A DNA stretch of 64,000 nt from Paracoccus shanxieyensis (GCF_009711265.1 NZ_WMII01000018.1:1-64000), one strand, 5' to 3'. Shown: positions 7,849 through 17,076, counted from the stretch's first letter. The notes: a model not told the origin generated them from the letters alone. Translations and numbers: made by a program.

Positions 7849-9200
7849 GCCAAGGCGGGCTGCGGCAGCATCGCACCGATGGGGCGCGCACATGCACCCT
7901 CGCGCAGGGCGGCGCGCAGGAAGGCGGGCAGGGTCGCGGCGTGTCGGGTGAAGTCGGCCTGCGGCGTCAGGGTCGGGTCGGCCTCGATGCACAGGTCCAG
8001 CCCGTTCGCCTCTCCGTCGCCCCGAATGGTGATGTTGAAGCCGTCGCCGGGCCCGTTCGACAGCACATGGCGCTGTGTCCGGCAGCCCGCAAAGCGCGCC
8101 GGTTCAAATGGCAGCACGTTGATGAGCGGCGAAAAGAAGAAGCGTTGCGCGCTGTCCAGCCCGTGATCGAAGCCGATCTGTTCGATCCGGTAGCGGCCAT
8201 GACGACGCACTTTGCGCAGACGGCCCGTCAGCCGGGTCACGGTCTGGGCGACGGTCTCGGTCGCCGCGACACTGGCATCGAAGGGCAGGATGTTCACGAC
8301 CAGCGCCGGGATGCGGATGGCGACGCTGCCCATCCTGCTCATATAGGGCAGCCAGATCGGCATGGTGACACGACCGGAATCGTCCTGACTGCGCGCGGCC
8401 GAGTTGTCGCGCAATTCCAGCACGGCCCATGCGGCGCACAGCGCGGTCAGCAGATCGGGCCAGCCGATGCCCATTTCGGCGGCGCGGGCCAGCAGAGGGG
8501 CGCGCAGATCCGTCAGCGGTTCTTCATGCGACATGGGGCTGGCGGGGTAATCCTCGGACCCTTTGCGCAGCACCTTGGGGGCGGGGGGCGCGGCAAGGAT
8601 TTCCGCCCAGTGCTGGCCGTCCCGGTCATGGCGCGGGCTTTCGCGGTAATCGCGTTCCTCGGCCAGATAGGCAGGGAAGGCGGCCAGCGGATCGCCCGCA
8701 GGCAGGCCGCAGCGATACGCGGCGTAAAGCTGGGCGCAGCGGGTCTCGATCAGGCCCATGGCATAGCCGTCCAGCACGATGTGATGGCCGCGATTGTACC
8801 AGATGACATGATCGTCCCGCAGCCGGATCAGGCATTGCCGCGCCAGCGGTTGATTGACCAGATCCAGCGGAGCCTGAACATCTGCCTGCATCAGCGCCAT
8901 GGCGCTGGCCCGCGGGTCGGCGCGGTCGCTCAGGTCGATCTGCTGCAAGTCGGGGCGACGCGTTTCGTCCAGAAACTGCCGCGGGCCTTGGGCATCCTCG
9001 GTAAAGCGCAGGGCCAGCACGTCGGTTTCGGCGACCGTCTGACGGATGGCGCGGGCCAGCGCGGCAGCGTCGATTTCGCCGGTCAGTTCGATGGCATGGG
9101 CCACGGTCGAGACCGCCTCGCCGGGATGCAGGCGGAACTCCTCCCAGAAATCCAGTTGCGCCAGGGTCAGCTCATGCGGGGTGGCGTGATGATGCGTCAT
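7845..9200 (-). CDS. Free-standing condensation enzyme of catechol siderophore synthesis (VibH-like)
   Basis: 451 residues from ATG 9200. The whole protein is one nonribosomal-peptide condensation domain with the catalytic motif HHIVLDG (139-145; His140 is the likely base). No adenylation or carrier domain is fused. In Vibrio cholerae, VibH of this form joins carrier-bound 2,3-dihydroxybenzoate to a free polyamine. The neighbours supply the dihydroxybenzoate, its ligase and an aryl carrier protein, so an amide with a polyamine such as spermidine is the expected reaction; the acceptor is inferred. It is divergent from the ligase gene, sharing a 196-base intergenic region. I chose the short start because the upstream extension is not homologous in character. 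Confidence 0.8.
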   Translation of the reverse strand: MTHHHATPHELTLAQLDFWEEFRLHPGEAVSTVAHAIELTGEIDAAALARAIRQTVAETDVLALRFTEDAQGPRQFLDETRRPDLQQIDLSDRADPRASAMALMQADVQAPLDLVNQPLARQCLIRLRDDHVIWYNRGHHIVLDGYAMGLIETRCAQLYAAYRCGLPAGDPLAAFPAYLAEERDYRESPRHDRDGQHWAEILAAPPAPKVLRKGSEDYPASPMSHEEPLTDLRAPLLARAAEMGIGWPDLLTALCAAWAVLELRDNSAARSQDDSGRVTMPIWLPYMSRMGSVAIRIPALVVNILPFDASVAATETVAQTVTRLTGRLRKVRRHGRYRIEQIGFDHGLDSAQRFFFSPLINVLPFEPARFAGCRTQRHVLSNGPGDGFNITIRGDGEANGLDLCIEADPTLTPQADFTRHAATLPAFLRAALREGACARPIGAMLPQPALA

Positions 9201-9396
9201 GTAAACCTGCCGCCCGCCAAGGCGGGCAAATCCGTTCGGAAATGGGATGGCTGGCTTGGGCGGTGGCAAAAGCCATCGGTCCGGCTTGCTTCGAGAGAGA
9301 AAGCTGGATAAAAATACTCGACTATTATGCTCCGTCAAGCGGGCGTCGTGGCATGGGCTGAACCCCGCCACCATCGAAGGACAGGCAGTTTCGCAG
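9201..9396. promoter_or_regulatory. Divergent promoter region of the siderophore genes
   Basis: This 196-base space separates the divergent condensation-enzyme and ligase genes. An AT-rich stretch holds the near-palindrome AATAC-TCGA-CTATT (9313-9326) with a TATTAT-like box beside it, a reasonable place for iron-dependent control. I cannot match it with confidence to a Fur, Irr or RirA site. Confidence 0.35.
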
Positions 9397-11013
9397 ATGA
9401 TCGAATTCACCCCTTGGCCGCCCGAACAGGCCAGCCGTTACCGTGACGCCGGCTATTGGATCGACCAGCCGCTGACGCATATTCTGGATGCGCAGATGGC
9501 CGCGCAGCCCGATGCTACGGCGATCGTCTGCGGGTCGCGCCGCTTCAGCTATGCCGATCTGGACCGGCTGTCGCGCCACCTTGCCGCCCGTCTGGCCGCG
9601 CAGGGTCTGGGTCACGGCGACACGGCGCTGGTGCAATTGCCCAATGTGGCCGAGTTCTTCGTCAGCTTCTTTGCCCTGCTGCGCATCGGCGTCGCGCCGG
9701 TCAATGCGCTGTTCAGCCACCGCCGGCTTGAGATGTCGTCCTATGCCCAGCAGATCGCGCCGCGCGTGGTCATCGCCTCACGCGCGCATGAGCTTTTCGC
9801 GGATGACGCCTTTTGCGACGAACTGCGCGCCGGGGGCGTGCGCCATATCCTGCTGCTGGGCGAGGATGCGCCGGAAAACAGCCTTGCGCATTGGCTGACC
9901 GCGGGCCCTGACCTGCCCGACACCGCCACGCCGACGCCCGCCGATCAGGTGGCGTTTTTCCAGCTTTCCGGTGGCAGCACCGGCACGCCCAAGCTGATCC
10001 CGCGCACGCATAACGATTACGATTACAGCGTCCGCGCCAGTGCTGACATCTGCGGCTGCACCGCGCAGACGCGGTTTTTGTGCGCGCTGCCTGCGGCGCA
10101 TAACTTCACGCTCAGTTCTCCGGGGTCGCTGGGGGTGTTTCATGCCGGCGGCACCGTGGTTCTGGCCCCCAGCCCCGAACCGCTGTCCTGCTTTGAGATC
10201 ATCGCCCGCGAAGGCGTCACCATGGTCCCGCTGGTCCCGCCCGCTGTCGCCCTGTGGCAGCGCGCGGTCGAAGAAGATCCCAGCCGCCGCGACAAGCTGG
10301 CAACGGTGCAGCTGATGCTGGTCGGTGGCGCAAGTTTCGCCGAGGCGACCGCGCGCCGGGTTCCCGAACTGCTGGGCTGCCAGTTGCAGCAGGTCTTTGG
10401 CATGGCCGAGGGGCTGGTGAATTATACCCGGCTTGGCGATGACGCGCAGACCGTCTTCACCACGCAGGGCCGTCCGATCAGCCCAGATGACGAAATCCGC
10501 GTGCTGGATGAAAACGGCGACCCGGTGGCCGATGGCCAGCCCGGCGCGCTGGCGACGCGCGGCCCCTATACCTTCCGCGGCTATTACCGCAGCCCCGACC
10601 ACAACGCCTCGGCCTTCGATGCGGATGGGTTTTATCACTCGGGCGATGTGGTGGTGCGCGAGAACGGCTATCTGCGCGTGGTCGGGCGCATCAAGGATCA
10701 GATCAACCGGGGCGGCGAAAAGATCGCCGCCGAGGAAATCGAGAACCTGCTGATGCGCCATGCCGATATCACCCATGCCGCGCTGGTCGCTGCACCGGAT
10801 GCGCATCTGGGCGAAAAAAGCTGTGCCTTCCTTGTGCTGCGCGACGGCGCGGACAAGCTGTCGCCGCCCGCCTTGCGGCGATGGCTGCTGGCGCAGGGCG
10901 TGGCCGAATACAAGCTGCCCGACCGTTTCCGCATCCTGCCCGACCTGCCATTGACGGCGGTGGGCAAGATCGACAAGCGCCGCCTGCGCGACAGCCTTGC
11001 GGCACCCGCCTGA
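9397..11013 (+). CDS. entE: 2,3-dihydroxybenzoate-AMP ligase
   Basis: 538 residues from ATG 9397, with GAAGGACAG upstream. It activates 2,3-dihydroxybenzoate with ATP and loads it on an aryl carrier protein. The adenylate-forming motifs are in order: P-loop QLSGGSTGTPK (189-199), FGMAEG, the ATP-ribose contact YHSGDVV, and the C-terminal lysine in VGKIDKRRL (Lys524). Length and sequence match EntE, DhbE and VibE. The carrier protein gene follows 11 bases downstream. A salicylate-specific ligase cannot be excluded from sequence alone, but the adjacent entC, entB and entA homologues make dihydroxybenzoate the likely substrate. Confidence 0.9.
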   Translation: MIEFTPWPPEQASRYRDAGYWIDQPLTHILDAQMAAQPDATAIVCGSRRFSYADLDRLSRHLAARLAAQGLGHGDTALVQLPNVAEFFVSFFALLRIGVAPVNALFSHRRLEMSSYAQQIAPRVVIASRAHELFADDAFCDELRAGGVRHILLLGEDAPENSLAHWLTAGPDLPDTATPTPADQVAFFQLSGGSTGTPKLIPRTHNDYDYSVRASADICGCTAQTRFLCALPAAHNFTLSSPGSLGVFHAGGTVVLAPSPEPLSCFEIIAREGVTMVPLVPPAVALWQRAVEEDPSRRDKLATVQLMLVGGASFAEATARRVPELLGCQLQQVFGMAEGLVNYTRLGDDAQTVFTTQGRPISPDDEIRVLDENGDPVADGQPGALATRGPYTFRGYYRSPDHNASAFDADGFYHSGDVVVRENGYLRVVGRIKDQINRGGEKIAAEEIENLLMRHADITHAALVAAPDAHLGEKSCAFLVLRDGADKLSPPALRRWLLAQGVAEYKLPDRFRILPDLPLTAVGKIDKRRLRDSLAAPA

Positions 11014-11024
11014 AAGGAAGACCG

Positions 11025-11261
11025 ATGACCGACACCGCCGAACTTGGCCCGGAATGGCTGGCCGCCCGCATCCAGACGATGATCGAGGACGATTGCGAGA
11101 TCGAGCCTGCCGAAAACCTTGTGCTTTACGGGCTGGATTCCATCGCCGTCATGACCTTTTCGTCCGAGCTGAAGCAGATGGGCATCGAGGCCAGCTTCGA
11201 GGAACTGGCCAAAGAGCCGACGCTTCAGGCATGGTGGGCGCTGATTTCGGCGCGCCGCTAG
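11025..11261 (+). CDS. Stand-alone aryl carrier protein
   Basis: 78 residues from ATG 11025, preceded by GAAAGGAAG. The phosphopantetheine attachment motif is YGLDSIAVM with Ser39. It presumably carries the 2,3-dihydroxybenzoyl thioester between the ligase just upstream and the condensation enzyme. In enterobactin and vibriobactin pathways this domain is fused to the isochorismatase; here the isochorismatase is separate and ends without one. No phosphopantetheinyl transferase gene is in the window, so activation depends on another locus. Confidence 0.85.
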   Translation: MTDTAELGPEWLAARIQTMIEDDCEIEPAENLVLYGLDSIAVMTFSSELKQMGIEASFEELAKEPTLQAWWALISARR

Positions 11262-11285
11262 GGGCGCGCCGCAAAGGTCCGGGCG

Positions 11286-12059
11286 TCAGCCGCGCAGCGT
11301 CGCGCCGCCGTCCACATACAGGTCGGCCATGGTGACATGGCCCGCCTGATCGGACAGCAGGAACATGACGGCCCCCGCGACATCATCGGGGGTCGCCAGC
11401 TTTTTCAGGGGGATGCCGGTGCGATAGGCCTCAAGATTGCCGTCCAGCACCGCGCGCTCGCCCGCGCCGCCATCGGATGCCCACATGCCGGTCTGCATCG
11501 GCGTCAGGGTCGATCCCGGCGCGATGATGTTGCAGCGCACGCCCTTGGCCGCCAGTTCCAGCCCCAGACAGCGCACCAGCATCGTGGCCGCCGCCTTTGA
11601 CGCGGCGTAGGCCCCCATGTTCAGCCGTGGGATGCCCGCCGCGTTCGAACTGACCGCGACGATCGCCCCCGCGCCGTGCCGTGCCATGGCAGAGCCGAAG
11701 GCGCGGGTGACGTTGAACGTGCCGGTGGTGTTGATGTCGAAGACCCGCTGCCACTCCTCGGCGGGCATGTCCAGCAGCGGGCCAATGGTGACGATCCCCG
11801 CGACATGGATGCCAAGCGCCAGCGGTCCGTGCAGATCCTCGGCCCATGCGACCAGCGCATCCGCCGCAGCACCGTCGCGCACGTCCAGCACATGGGCGAT
11901 GGCCCCCGAGGCGACCGGGTTCGCAGCCAGTGCGGCCTCGGTATCCGTGGCGATCACGACCGCGCCTGCATCCAGCAAGGCGCGCGTCACCGCCTGACCG
12001 ATGCCGCCTGCGGCCCCGGTGACGATGGCCAGTTTCCCGTGAAACCCGGTCAGGCGCAT
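11286..12059 (-). CDS. entA: 2,3-dihydro-2,3-dihydroxybenzoate dehydrogenase
   Basis: 257 residues, a short-chain dehydrogenase. The NAD motif TGAAGGIGQAV and the catalytic Ser and YAASK (VSSNAAGIP and GAYAASK) are intact. In the catechol pathway it oxidises 2,3-dihydro-2,3-dihydroxybenzoate to the aromatic acid with NAD. Specific assignment rests on the context: it overlaps the isochorismatase gene by 10 bases and is the last gene of the entC-entB-entA operon. A different SDR activity is possible but unlikely here. Confidence 0.87.
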   Translation of the reverse strand: MRLTGFHGKLAIVTGAAGGIGQAVTRALLDAGAVVIATDTEAALAANPVASGAIAHVLDVRDGAAADALVAWAEDLHGPLALGIHVAGIVTIGPLLDMPAEEWQRVFDINTTGTFNVTRAFGSAMARHGAGAIVAVSSNAAGIPRLNMGAYAASKAAATMLVRCLGLELAAKGVRCNIIAPGSTLTPMQTGMWASDGGAGERAVLDGNLEAYRTGIPLKKLATPDDVAGAVMFLLSDQAGHVTMADLYVDGGATLRG

Positions 12060-12697
12060 TCGGCGACCTGCGCGAATGTGGCGACCGCCTGATCGGTCAT
12101 CATCGGAATGCCGCAGGTCGCAGCGATCCAGCCCATCGCCAGATCCAGCTTGTTGCGGCTGAAATCGGCCTGCGCATCCGCGACGGCAAAGGTTTCGATG
12201 TCGCGCTGAAACGCCTCGACCGCCGTGGCAAGGCAGCCGATATGGGCATAGACGCCGCAGATCATCAGCTGGTCCCGCCCGCGCGCGCGCATCAGCGTCT
12301 CAAGGTTCGATCGTTGGAAGGCGCTGTAGCGATGCTTGACCAGCACGATATCGCCCTCGGCCGGGGCCAGAGCGGGCAGCACCTCCTCGTGTTCCGGGGT
12401 GGCCTGCATGCCGGGCCCCCACAGATCGGCCTGCAAGCCGCGATCCGGGCGGAACTGATTGCCCTTTTGCGCGGTGTAGAACACCGGCACGCCCGCCGCG
12501 CGCGCCGACTGGATCAGCCGCGCGATATTGGCGGTGACCGGATCCAGCACCGTGTCGGGAAAGGGGCGGCAGAAATAGCGCTGCATGTCGTGGACCAGCA
12601 CGGCCATCCGGTCGCGGCTGGGCTGCCATGCGCCGCGCGGCTTTGGCAGATCGGCCAAGCTTGGCTGGGCATAGGGGGCGATGCCGGGAAGTGCCAT
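12050..12697 (-). CDS. entB: Isochorismatase without carrier domain
   Basis: 215 residues. It hydrolyses the vinyl ether of isochorismate to give 2,3-dihydro-2,3-dihydroxybenzoate and pyruvate. The isochorismatase triad is visible in LVHDMQRYF (Asp), VKHRYSAF (Lys) and GVYAHIGCLA (Cys). The protein stops where EntB and VibB would continue into an aryl carrier domain; that domain is encoded separately at 11025-11261. It lies between entC (4-base gap) and entA (overlap). Confidence 0.9.
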   Translation of the reverse strand: MALPGIAPYAQPSLADLPKPRGAWQPSRDRMAVLVHDMQRYFCRPFPDTVLDPVTANIARLIQSARAAGVPVFYTAQKGNQFRPDRGLQADLWGPGMQATPEHEEVLPALAPAEGDIVLVKHRYSAFQRSNLETLMRARGRDQLMICGVYAHIGCLATAVEAFQRDIETFAVADAQADFSRNKLDLAMGWIAATCGIPMMTDQAVATFAQVAECA

Positions 12698-12701
12698 CGA
12701 G

Positions 12702-13904
12702 TTACTCCGTCACTTTGGTCACGCCCGCAAGCCCCGCATCCAGCGGCAGCCCAAGGGCGGTCAGGAAGGCGCCGAACTTGGCGCCGGTTTCAGCCGCCTC
12801 GGCCATCGGGTCCGAGCCGGGAACGATGCCCGCGCCGGCATAAAGCCGGGCCTCGGCGCCGCTGATCTGGGCGCAGCGGATGGCCACCTGCCATGCGCCG
12901 TCGCCCTTGGCGTCGCACCAGCCGACCGCACCGGCATAGAAGTCGCGCGGCAAAGGCTCAAGCGCGCCAATCAGATCATAGGCGCGGCGCATCGGCGCAC
13001 CGCAGACCGCAGGCGTCGGATGCAACAACCCCGCCAGCACGACCGAGGGCGTGTCGGGATCCTTCAGCTCACCCTCGATCCGCGTGCCCAGATGCCACAT
13101 GCTGCGGGTATGGGTCAGGGTCGTGCCCGCGGGCGCGCTGAGACTGCGGCAATGCGGACCCAGCACATCCATGATGTATTCCACTACGAAGGCATGTTCG
13201 CGGCGGTCCTTTTCGGACTGCTCCAGCGCGGTCGCATTGGCGCGGTCCTGCCCCTCGTCCGCCATCCTGCGGGCCGAACCCGCCAGCGGGTGCGAGGCGA
13301 TGGCGCGGCCGCGCTTTTCCAGCAGCAGTTCGGGCGTCGCTCCGCACAGCACGCGCCGCGCGTCCTTGCCCCGCGCGGGCAGCGTCACGCGGAAGGCGGT
13401 GACGGCCGGATCGGCGCCCAGCCGGTCCATCAGGGCCTGAACCGGGATCGTCGCGCCCGCCCGGATCAGCAGGCTGCGGGCCAGCACGATCTTTTCCAGC
13501 GCCTGCGGCTTTCCGGCCTCATCGGCCATGATGCGCAGGGCATGATCGACGGCGGCTGCGTAATCGGCAGCGGCGGGCTGGGCGGTCAGATCCCAGTCGC
13601 GCAGCGGCAGCGCCTGCGGATCGCCGCTTGCGGCATGGCCCGCGTCCTCCGAGGCGGGGCACAGCCAAAGGCAATCCTCATCCTCGCGGTCAAAGGGCAG
13701 CGCGCCGCCCAGAATGGCCTTGTCGCCCATGGTCGCCATGGCGCGCGCCACGCGGTCGGGCAGGGTGCGGCTGGTCCCGCGCGGCAGCGGGATCGGTGCG
13801 CCGCGTCCGGTGATCTGTCCCTGCGGGCCGTCGAACGCGAACAGAACTGGGTGGTCGGCGGGCTTTGCCAATGTCTCGATGGCCTCAGACATGCGAATGT
13901 TCAT
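12702..13904 (-). CDS. entC: Isochorismate synthase
   Basis: About 400 residues. It converts chorismate to isochorismate, the first committed step of 2,3-dihydroxybenzoate synthesis. The chorismate-binding fold is shown by KIVLARSLL (catalytic Lys), [19 protein letters not shown] and [10 protein letters not shown] near the C-terminus. Three in-frame ATGs are close together (13916, 13904, 13892). I took 13904, which gives the usual length, but the ribosome binding site does not settle it. It is the first gene of the entC-entB-entA operon. A salicylate synthase would need extra lyase features and is less likely. Confidence 0.9.
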   Translation of the reverse strand: MNIRMSEAIETLAKPADHPVLFAFDGPQGQITGRGAPIPLPRGTSRTLPDRVARAMATMGDKAILGGALPFDREDEDCLWLCPASEDAGHAASGDPQALPLRDWDLTAQPAAADYAAAVDHALRIMADEAGKPQALEKIVLARSLLIRAGATIPVQALMDRLGADPAVTAFRVTLPARGKDARRVLCGATPELLLEKRGRAIASHPLAGSARRMADEGQDRANATALEQSEKDRREHAFVVEYIMDVLGPHCRSLSAPAGTTLTHTRSMWHLGTRIEGELKDPDTPSVVLAGLLHPTPAVCGAPMRRAYDLIGALEPLPRDFYAGAVGWCDAKGDGAWQVAIRCAQISGAEARLYAGAGIVPGSDPMAEAAETGAKFGAFLTALGLPLDAGLAGVTKVTE

Positions 13905-14238
13905 GTGTTTTCTCATCGAATGCTTTTTTCCGCCCCGCAGCGCAATACTGCTGTCGGGGATCACGGATCGCGCCGCAGAAATTGATCCACGGGCGGATCG
14001 AGCTCTCCTGCTCATGACATTTCCGGGTGGCGGATAGCCTTTCATGGGAAAGGTTATGGGGGCGGCACGATATGCCGTCCCAAGCTGCCCGGCGGCAATC
14101 TGTCAGAGGCCCCAGACCGAGGCAAGTGAAATCGTCAGGATTATTCCGGCGCGGCGAAGATACGCCGGATGGGAATATGCTGCGGCGCGGAACCCGCACG
14201 CTTTCAGGAAGTTGGCACAGGGGCGCGCCGGTCAGGGG
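13905..14238. other. 334-base intergenic region between entC and the lipid kinase gene
   Basis: The region must hold the promoter of the entC operon (leftward) and that of the kinase gene (rightward). A small hairpin, CCTTTC-ATGG-GAAAGG (14038-14053), lies in the middle. Frames that cross the region have atypical composition and no binding site. I see no RNA gene and no clear iron box. Confidence 0.4.
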
Positions 14239-15192
14239 ATGCTTATGGAACGCTATGAACTTGCCAAGGCGCGCGTCTGCGTGATCGTCAATGCCGCCTC
14301 GGGGCGCAAGGCGGGGCCCGCCATTGCCCAGCGGCTGCGCGACCGGCTGGAATCGCAGGTCGCGGATTTCCAGATCCGCGCCTTCGGCAAGGGCGACGAT
14401 CTGGTGGCCATCGCGCGCGGCGCAGTGGCCGACGGGTTCGATCTGCTGGTGGCGGCAGGGGGGGACGGCACGCAGGCGGCGGTTGCCAGCGCGGTCACCG
14501 GCACGGATGCCGCGATGGTGGTGATCCCCGGCGGCACGTTCAACTATTTCGCGCGCGATCTTGGGTCGGGCGAAACCGTCGATGAGGCGATGAAGATCTT
14601 TGACGCGCCGCATCTGCGCCGCATCCATGTCGGCGAAATGAACGGCATGATCTTTCTGAACAATTGCAGTTTCGGCGCCTATCCCGAAATTCTGAAGCGC
14701 CGCGAAAGCATCTACAAGCGCTGGGGCCGGTCGCGGGTCGCGGCCTATTGGTCGGCCGTCGCGGCCCTGTGGACCCTGCGCAAGCCCTTGCAACTTGTGG
14801 TGCGCGCCGACGGGACCGAAAAGCACTTTACCACCGCTTTGGCCTTTGTCGCCAAAAGCGCCTATCAGCTTGAGGTGTTCGGGTTGGAAGGCGCGCAGGA
14901 CATCCGCGACGGCAAGCTGGCCCTGCTGGTGGCGCGCGCGCAGCGCCCCGCGCCTTTGGTCCGCGCGGCGCTGCGGCTGGCGATGGGCAAGACGGCGCGC
15001 TATCAGGATTTCGACCTGATCGCCGCCGAGAAGATGGAGCTGGAGACCGTGCCTCGCCATGAATATGTCGCCCATGACGGGGAAAAGACCTGGATGGATT
15101 CGCCGTTCAAGGTGCGGGTGCGCCATGACGATCTGGCCGTGCTGGTGCCTGCGGGCAATCAGGGCCGCCAGCAAGGTTCCGGCATGTCATGA
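14239..15192 (+). CDS. YegS-type diacylglycerol or sphingosine kinase-like protein
   Basis: 317 residues from ATG 14239; ATG 14245, which is better spaced from CAGGGG, is the alternative. The N-terminal catalytic domain shows VIVNAASG and the nucleotide-binding AAGGDGTQAAV, then PGGTFNYFARD, as in the lipid kinase family. Such enzymes phosphorylate diacylglycerol-like lipids with ATP at the inner membrane; the substrate here is not known. The C-terminal beta domain is present. It overlaps the phosphoesterase gene by 4 bases, so the two are an operon. Confidence 0.8.
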   Translation: MLMERYELAKARVCVIVNAASGRKAGPAIAQRLRDRLESQVADFQIRAFGKGDDLVAIARGAVADGFDLLVAAGGDGTQAAVASAVTGTDAAMVVIPGGTFNYFARDLGSGETVDEAMKIFDAPHLRRIHVGEMNGMIFLNNCSFGAYPEILKRRESIYKRWGRSRVAAYWSAVAALWTLRKPLQLVVRADGTEKHFTTALAFVAKSAYQLEVFGLEGAQDIRDGKLALLVARAQRPAPLVRAALRLAMGKTARYQDFDLIAAEKMELETVPRHEYVAHDGEKTWMDSPFKVRVRHDDLAVLVPAGNQGRQQGSGMS

Positions 15193-15980
15193 CGCGACTG
15201 GTGCATCTGTCCGACCTGCATTTCGGCTATGAGCGCGAGACGCTGATCTATCCGCTGCTGGACCGCGTGAACCAGGCCAAGGCCGATCTGGTGGTGGTCA
15301 CGGGCGATCTGACGCATCGTGGACGCTCGGCGCAGTTCGCGCAGGCGGCAGCGTTTCTGCGCCAGATCGAAGCGCCGATGATCGCCGTGCCGGGCAATCA
15401 CGACATTCCGCTGTACAAGCTGGCCGACCGGATGACGAAGCCCTACAAGCGCTATCGCCGCGCCATCGCCCAGAACATGGAGCCGGTGGGCCATGTCGGC
15501 AATCTGCGCGTGCAGGGCGTGAACAGCGTCGATCCGATGGCATGGCAGCGGGGCGTGCTGACCGCCGCGCAGATGCGCCGCGTCGTGCAGGGCATCGACC
15601 CCGATTGCATCAACATCGCCGCGCTGCACCATCCGATGCAGCAGCGCCCCGAGGTGGACAAGGCCCTGATGCGCGGCGCGCCCGAGGCGCTGGCGCTGTT
15701 TGAATTGCAGGGCATTCAGGTGGTGCTGACCGGGCATCTGCATATCTGGTCCGTCGGCGCGTTTCAGGGCCCCGAGGGGCGCGGCATCCTGCAGGTGCAG
15801 GGTGGCACCGCGCTGTGCGCGCGCGAAAGCGATCTGCAGAACGAATTTGCCGTGCTGGATTTCGACGGCCCCGAACTGATCATCCAGCGCCATATCGCGC
15901 CGATGGACGAACGCGGCTTTCGCGACCCCCAGATCATCCGTTTTGCCCGCATCGACCGGCGCTGGCGAAAGCTGGGCTGA
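15189..15980 (+). CDS. Calcineurin-type metallophosphoesterase
   Basis: 263 residues. The metal ligands of the class appear in order: LSDLHFG, VVTGDLTHRG, VPGNHD, ALHHP and LTGHLHIW. This is the CpdA-like branch, whose members hydrolyse cyclic nucleotides or other phosphodiesters, so a specific substrate cannot be assigned. It is translationally coupled (ATGA) to the lipid kinase gene, which suggests a phospholipid or nucleotide signalling substrate. It converges on the VOC gene across three hairpins. Confidence 0.82.
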   Translation: MTRLVHLSDLHFGYERETLIYPLLDRVNQAKADLVVVTGDLTHRGRSAQFAQAAAFLRQIEAPMIAVPGNHDIPLYKLADRMTKPYKRYRRAIAQNMEPVGHVGNLRVQGVNSVDPMAWQRGVLTAAQMRRVVQGIDPDCINIAALHHPMQQRPEVDKALMRGAPEALALFELQGIQVVLTGHLHIWSVGAFQGPEGRGILQVQGGTALCARESDLQNEFAVLDFDGPELIIQRHIAPMDERGFRDPQIIRFARIDRRWRKLG

Positions 15981-15993
15981 TCCGCGCCGATAT

Positions 15994-16107
15994 GCCCGGT
16001 TCGGAACGAAACCGGGCCGCCCCATGCGGCGGCTTCGCATGGGACGGCCCGTGGCAATCGTGAACGGCACAAGGGTGACACGGGGCAACTTGGGAAAACC
16101 CCGTGTC
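15994..16107. terminator. Three consecutive hairpins between convergent genes
   Basis: Perfect stems GCCCGGTT/AACCGGGC (15994-16001, 16010-16017), CCCATGCG/CGCATGGG (16021-16028, 16036-16043) and GACACGGGG/CCCCGTGTC (16077-16085, 16099-16107). None has a long T run. They separate convergent genes and may end transcription from both sides or protect the mRNA ends. Confidence 0.5.
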
Positions 16108-16133
16108 GGAACTGGTTAACGCAACAGGAAAGG

Positions 16134-16922
16134 TTACTTCGCGACCACGCGGAACTGCGTGCCCCATGGGTCGGCGAACTCATGCGCCTTCAGCTTGGCC
16201 AGCGCATCCGCATCGGCCTCAAGCACCACTTCGGCCAGCCCGGTGGCATTGGCGCTGCGTTTGCGCGCGCCGCGGCTGTTCCAGATATTGCCGGCCAGAT
16301 GGTGGTGATAGCCGCCGGTGGAAAAGAAACTGGCCCCGAAGCGGTGCGAGGTGCGGTCCATGTTCAGATCGTTCAGCATGAAGCCTTCGGCCTGACCGAC
16401 ATCGCCGACCTGCAGGTGAACGTGGCCGACGACCGTGCCATCGGGTGCGGCCTGCCATGCCCGGCCCTGATCCAGCAGCGCCTGCACGTCCAGACGGATC
16501 GTGTCCATCTGCACCTCGTCGCCGATCCATGTCCACTGGTCGCGGGGACGGTCGGCATAGATCTCGATGCCGTTGCCTTCCGGGTCGCGCAGATAGATCG
16601 CCTCGCTGACCAGATGGTCCGATGCGCCGTCCAGCGCGATGCGGTTCACGGCGATGTGGTGCAGCCAGTCGGCCAGCGCCTGACGGTCGGGCAGCAGAAA
16701 GGCGGTGTGAAACAGCCCGGCCTCATTCGGGCGGGCGCGGGCGGCGGTGTCGCGGCGCAGCTCAAGCAGGGGTTTTGCGCCGATGCCCAGAACGCGGGTT
16801 TCGCCATCGCCCGACAGCGGGTGCAGGCCGATGATCTTTTCGTAGTAATCCCCGACTTTCGCCAGGTCATTGACGGTCAGCAGGACTTTGCTGATCTGGA
16901 TGGGGGCGTCGCTGATAGCCAT
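16134..16922 (-). CDS. VOC-family protein (CatE-like ring-cleavage dioxygenase or glyoxalase fold)
   Basis: 262 residues with two vicinal-oxygen-chelate repeats, about 8-125 and 140-250. Possible metal ligands are in GLFHTAF, GHVHLQV and the Glu of DPEGNGIEIY. The closest known type is CatE / catechol 2,3-dioxygenase-like proteins, which open catechol rings with Fe(II); many members have unknown substrates. It is a single gene, convergent with the phosphoesterase and divergent from the methyltransferase. Confidence 0.75.
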   Translation of the reverse strand: MAISDAPIQISKVLLTVNDLAKVGDYYEKIIGLHPLSGDGETRVLGIGAKPLLELRRDTAARARPNEAGLFHTAFLLPDRQALADWLHHIAVNRIALDGASDHLVSEAIYLRDPEGNGIEIYADRPRDQWTWIGDEVQMDTIRLDVQALLDQGRAWQAAPDGTVVGHVHLQVGDVGQAEGFMLNDLNMDRTSHRFGASFFSTGGYHHHLAGNIWNSRGARKRSANATGLAEVVLEADADALAKLKAHEFADPWGTQFRVVAK

Positions 16923-17076
16923 GATGATCTCCTGTGTTGGGCAGAAGATAGCGGCGCTGATTATGTCGTTAAATGGCGCAGATATGGGAAGTCATTCCCT
17001 GAAATGGCGACAATTGGGCGATTTGCCAATCCGGTGCAAAACGCGCATGATGCGGGACCATTTTTGCCGGACCGAC

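Noticed and set aside
9300..9335. Iron box (Fur, Irr or RirA) in the siderophore promoter
   Set aside because: The AATAC-TCGA-CTATT near-palindrome does not match a known consensus well enough to be called a specific site.
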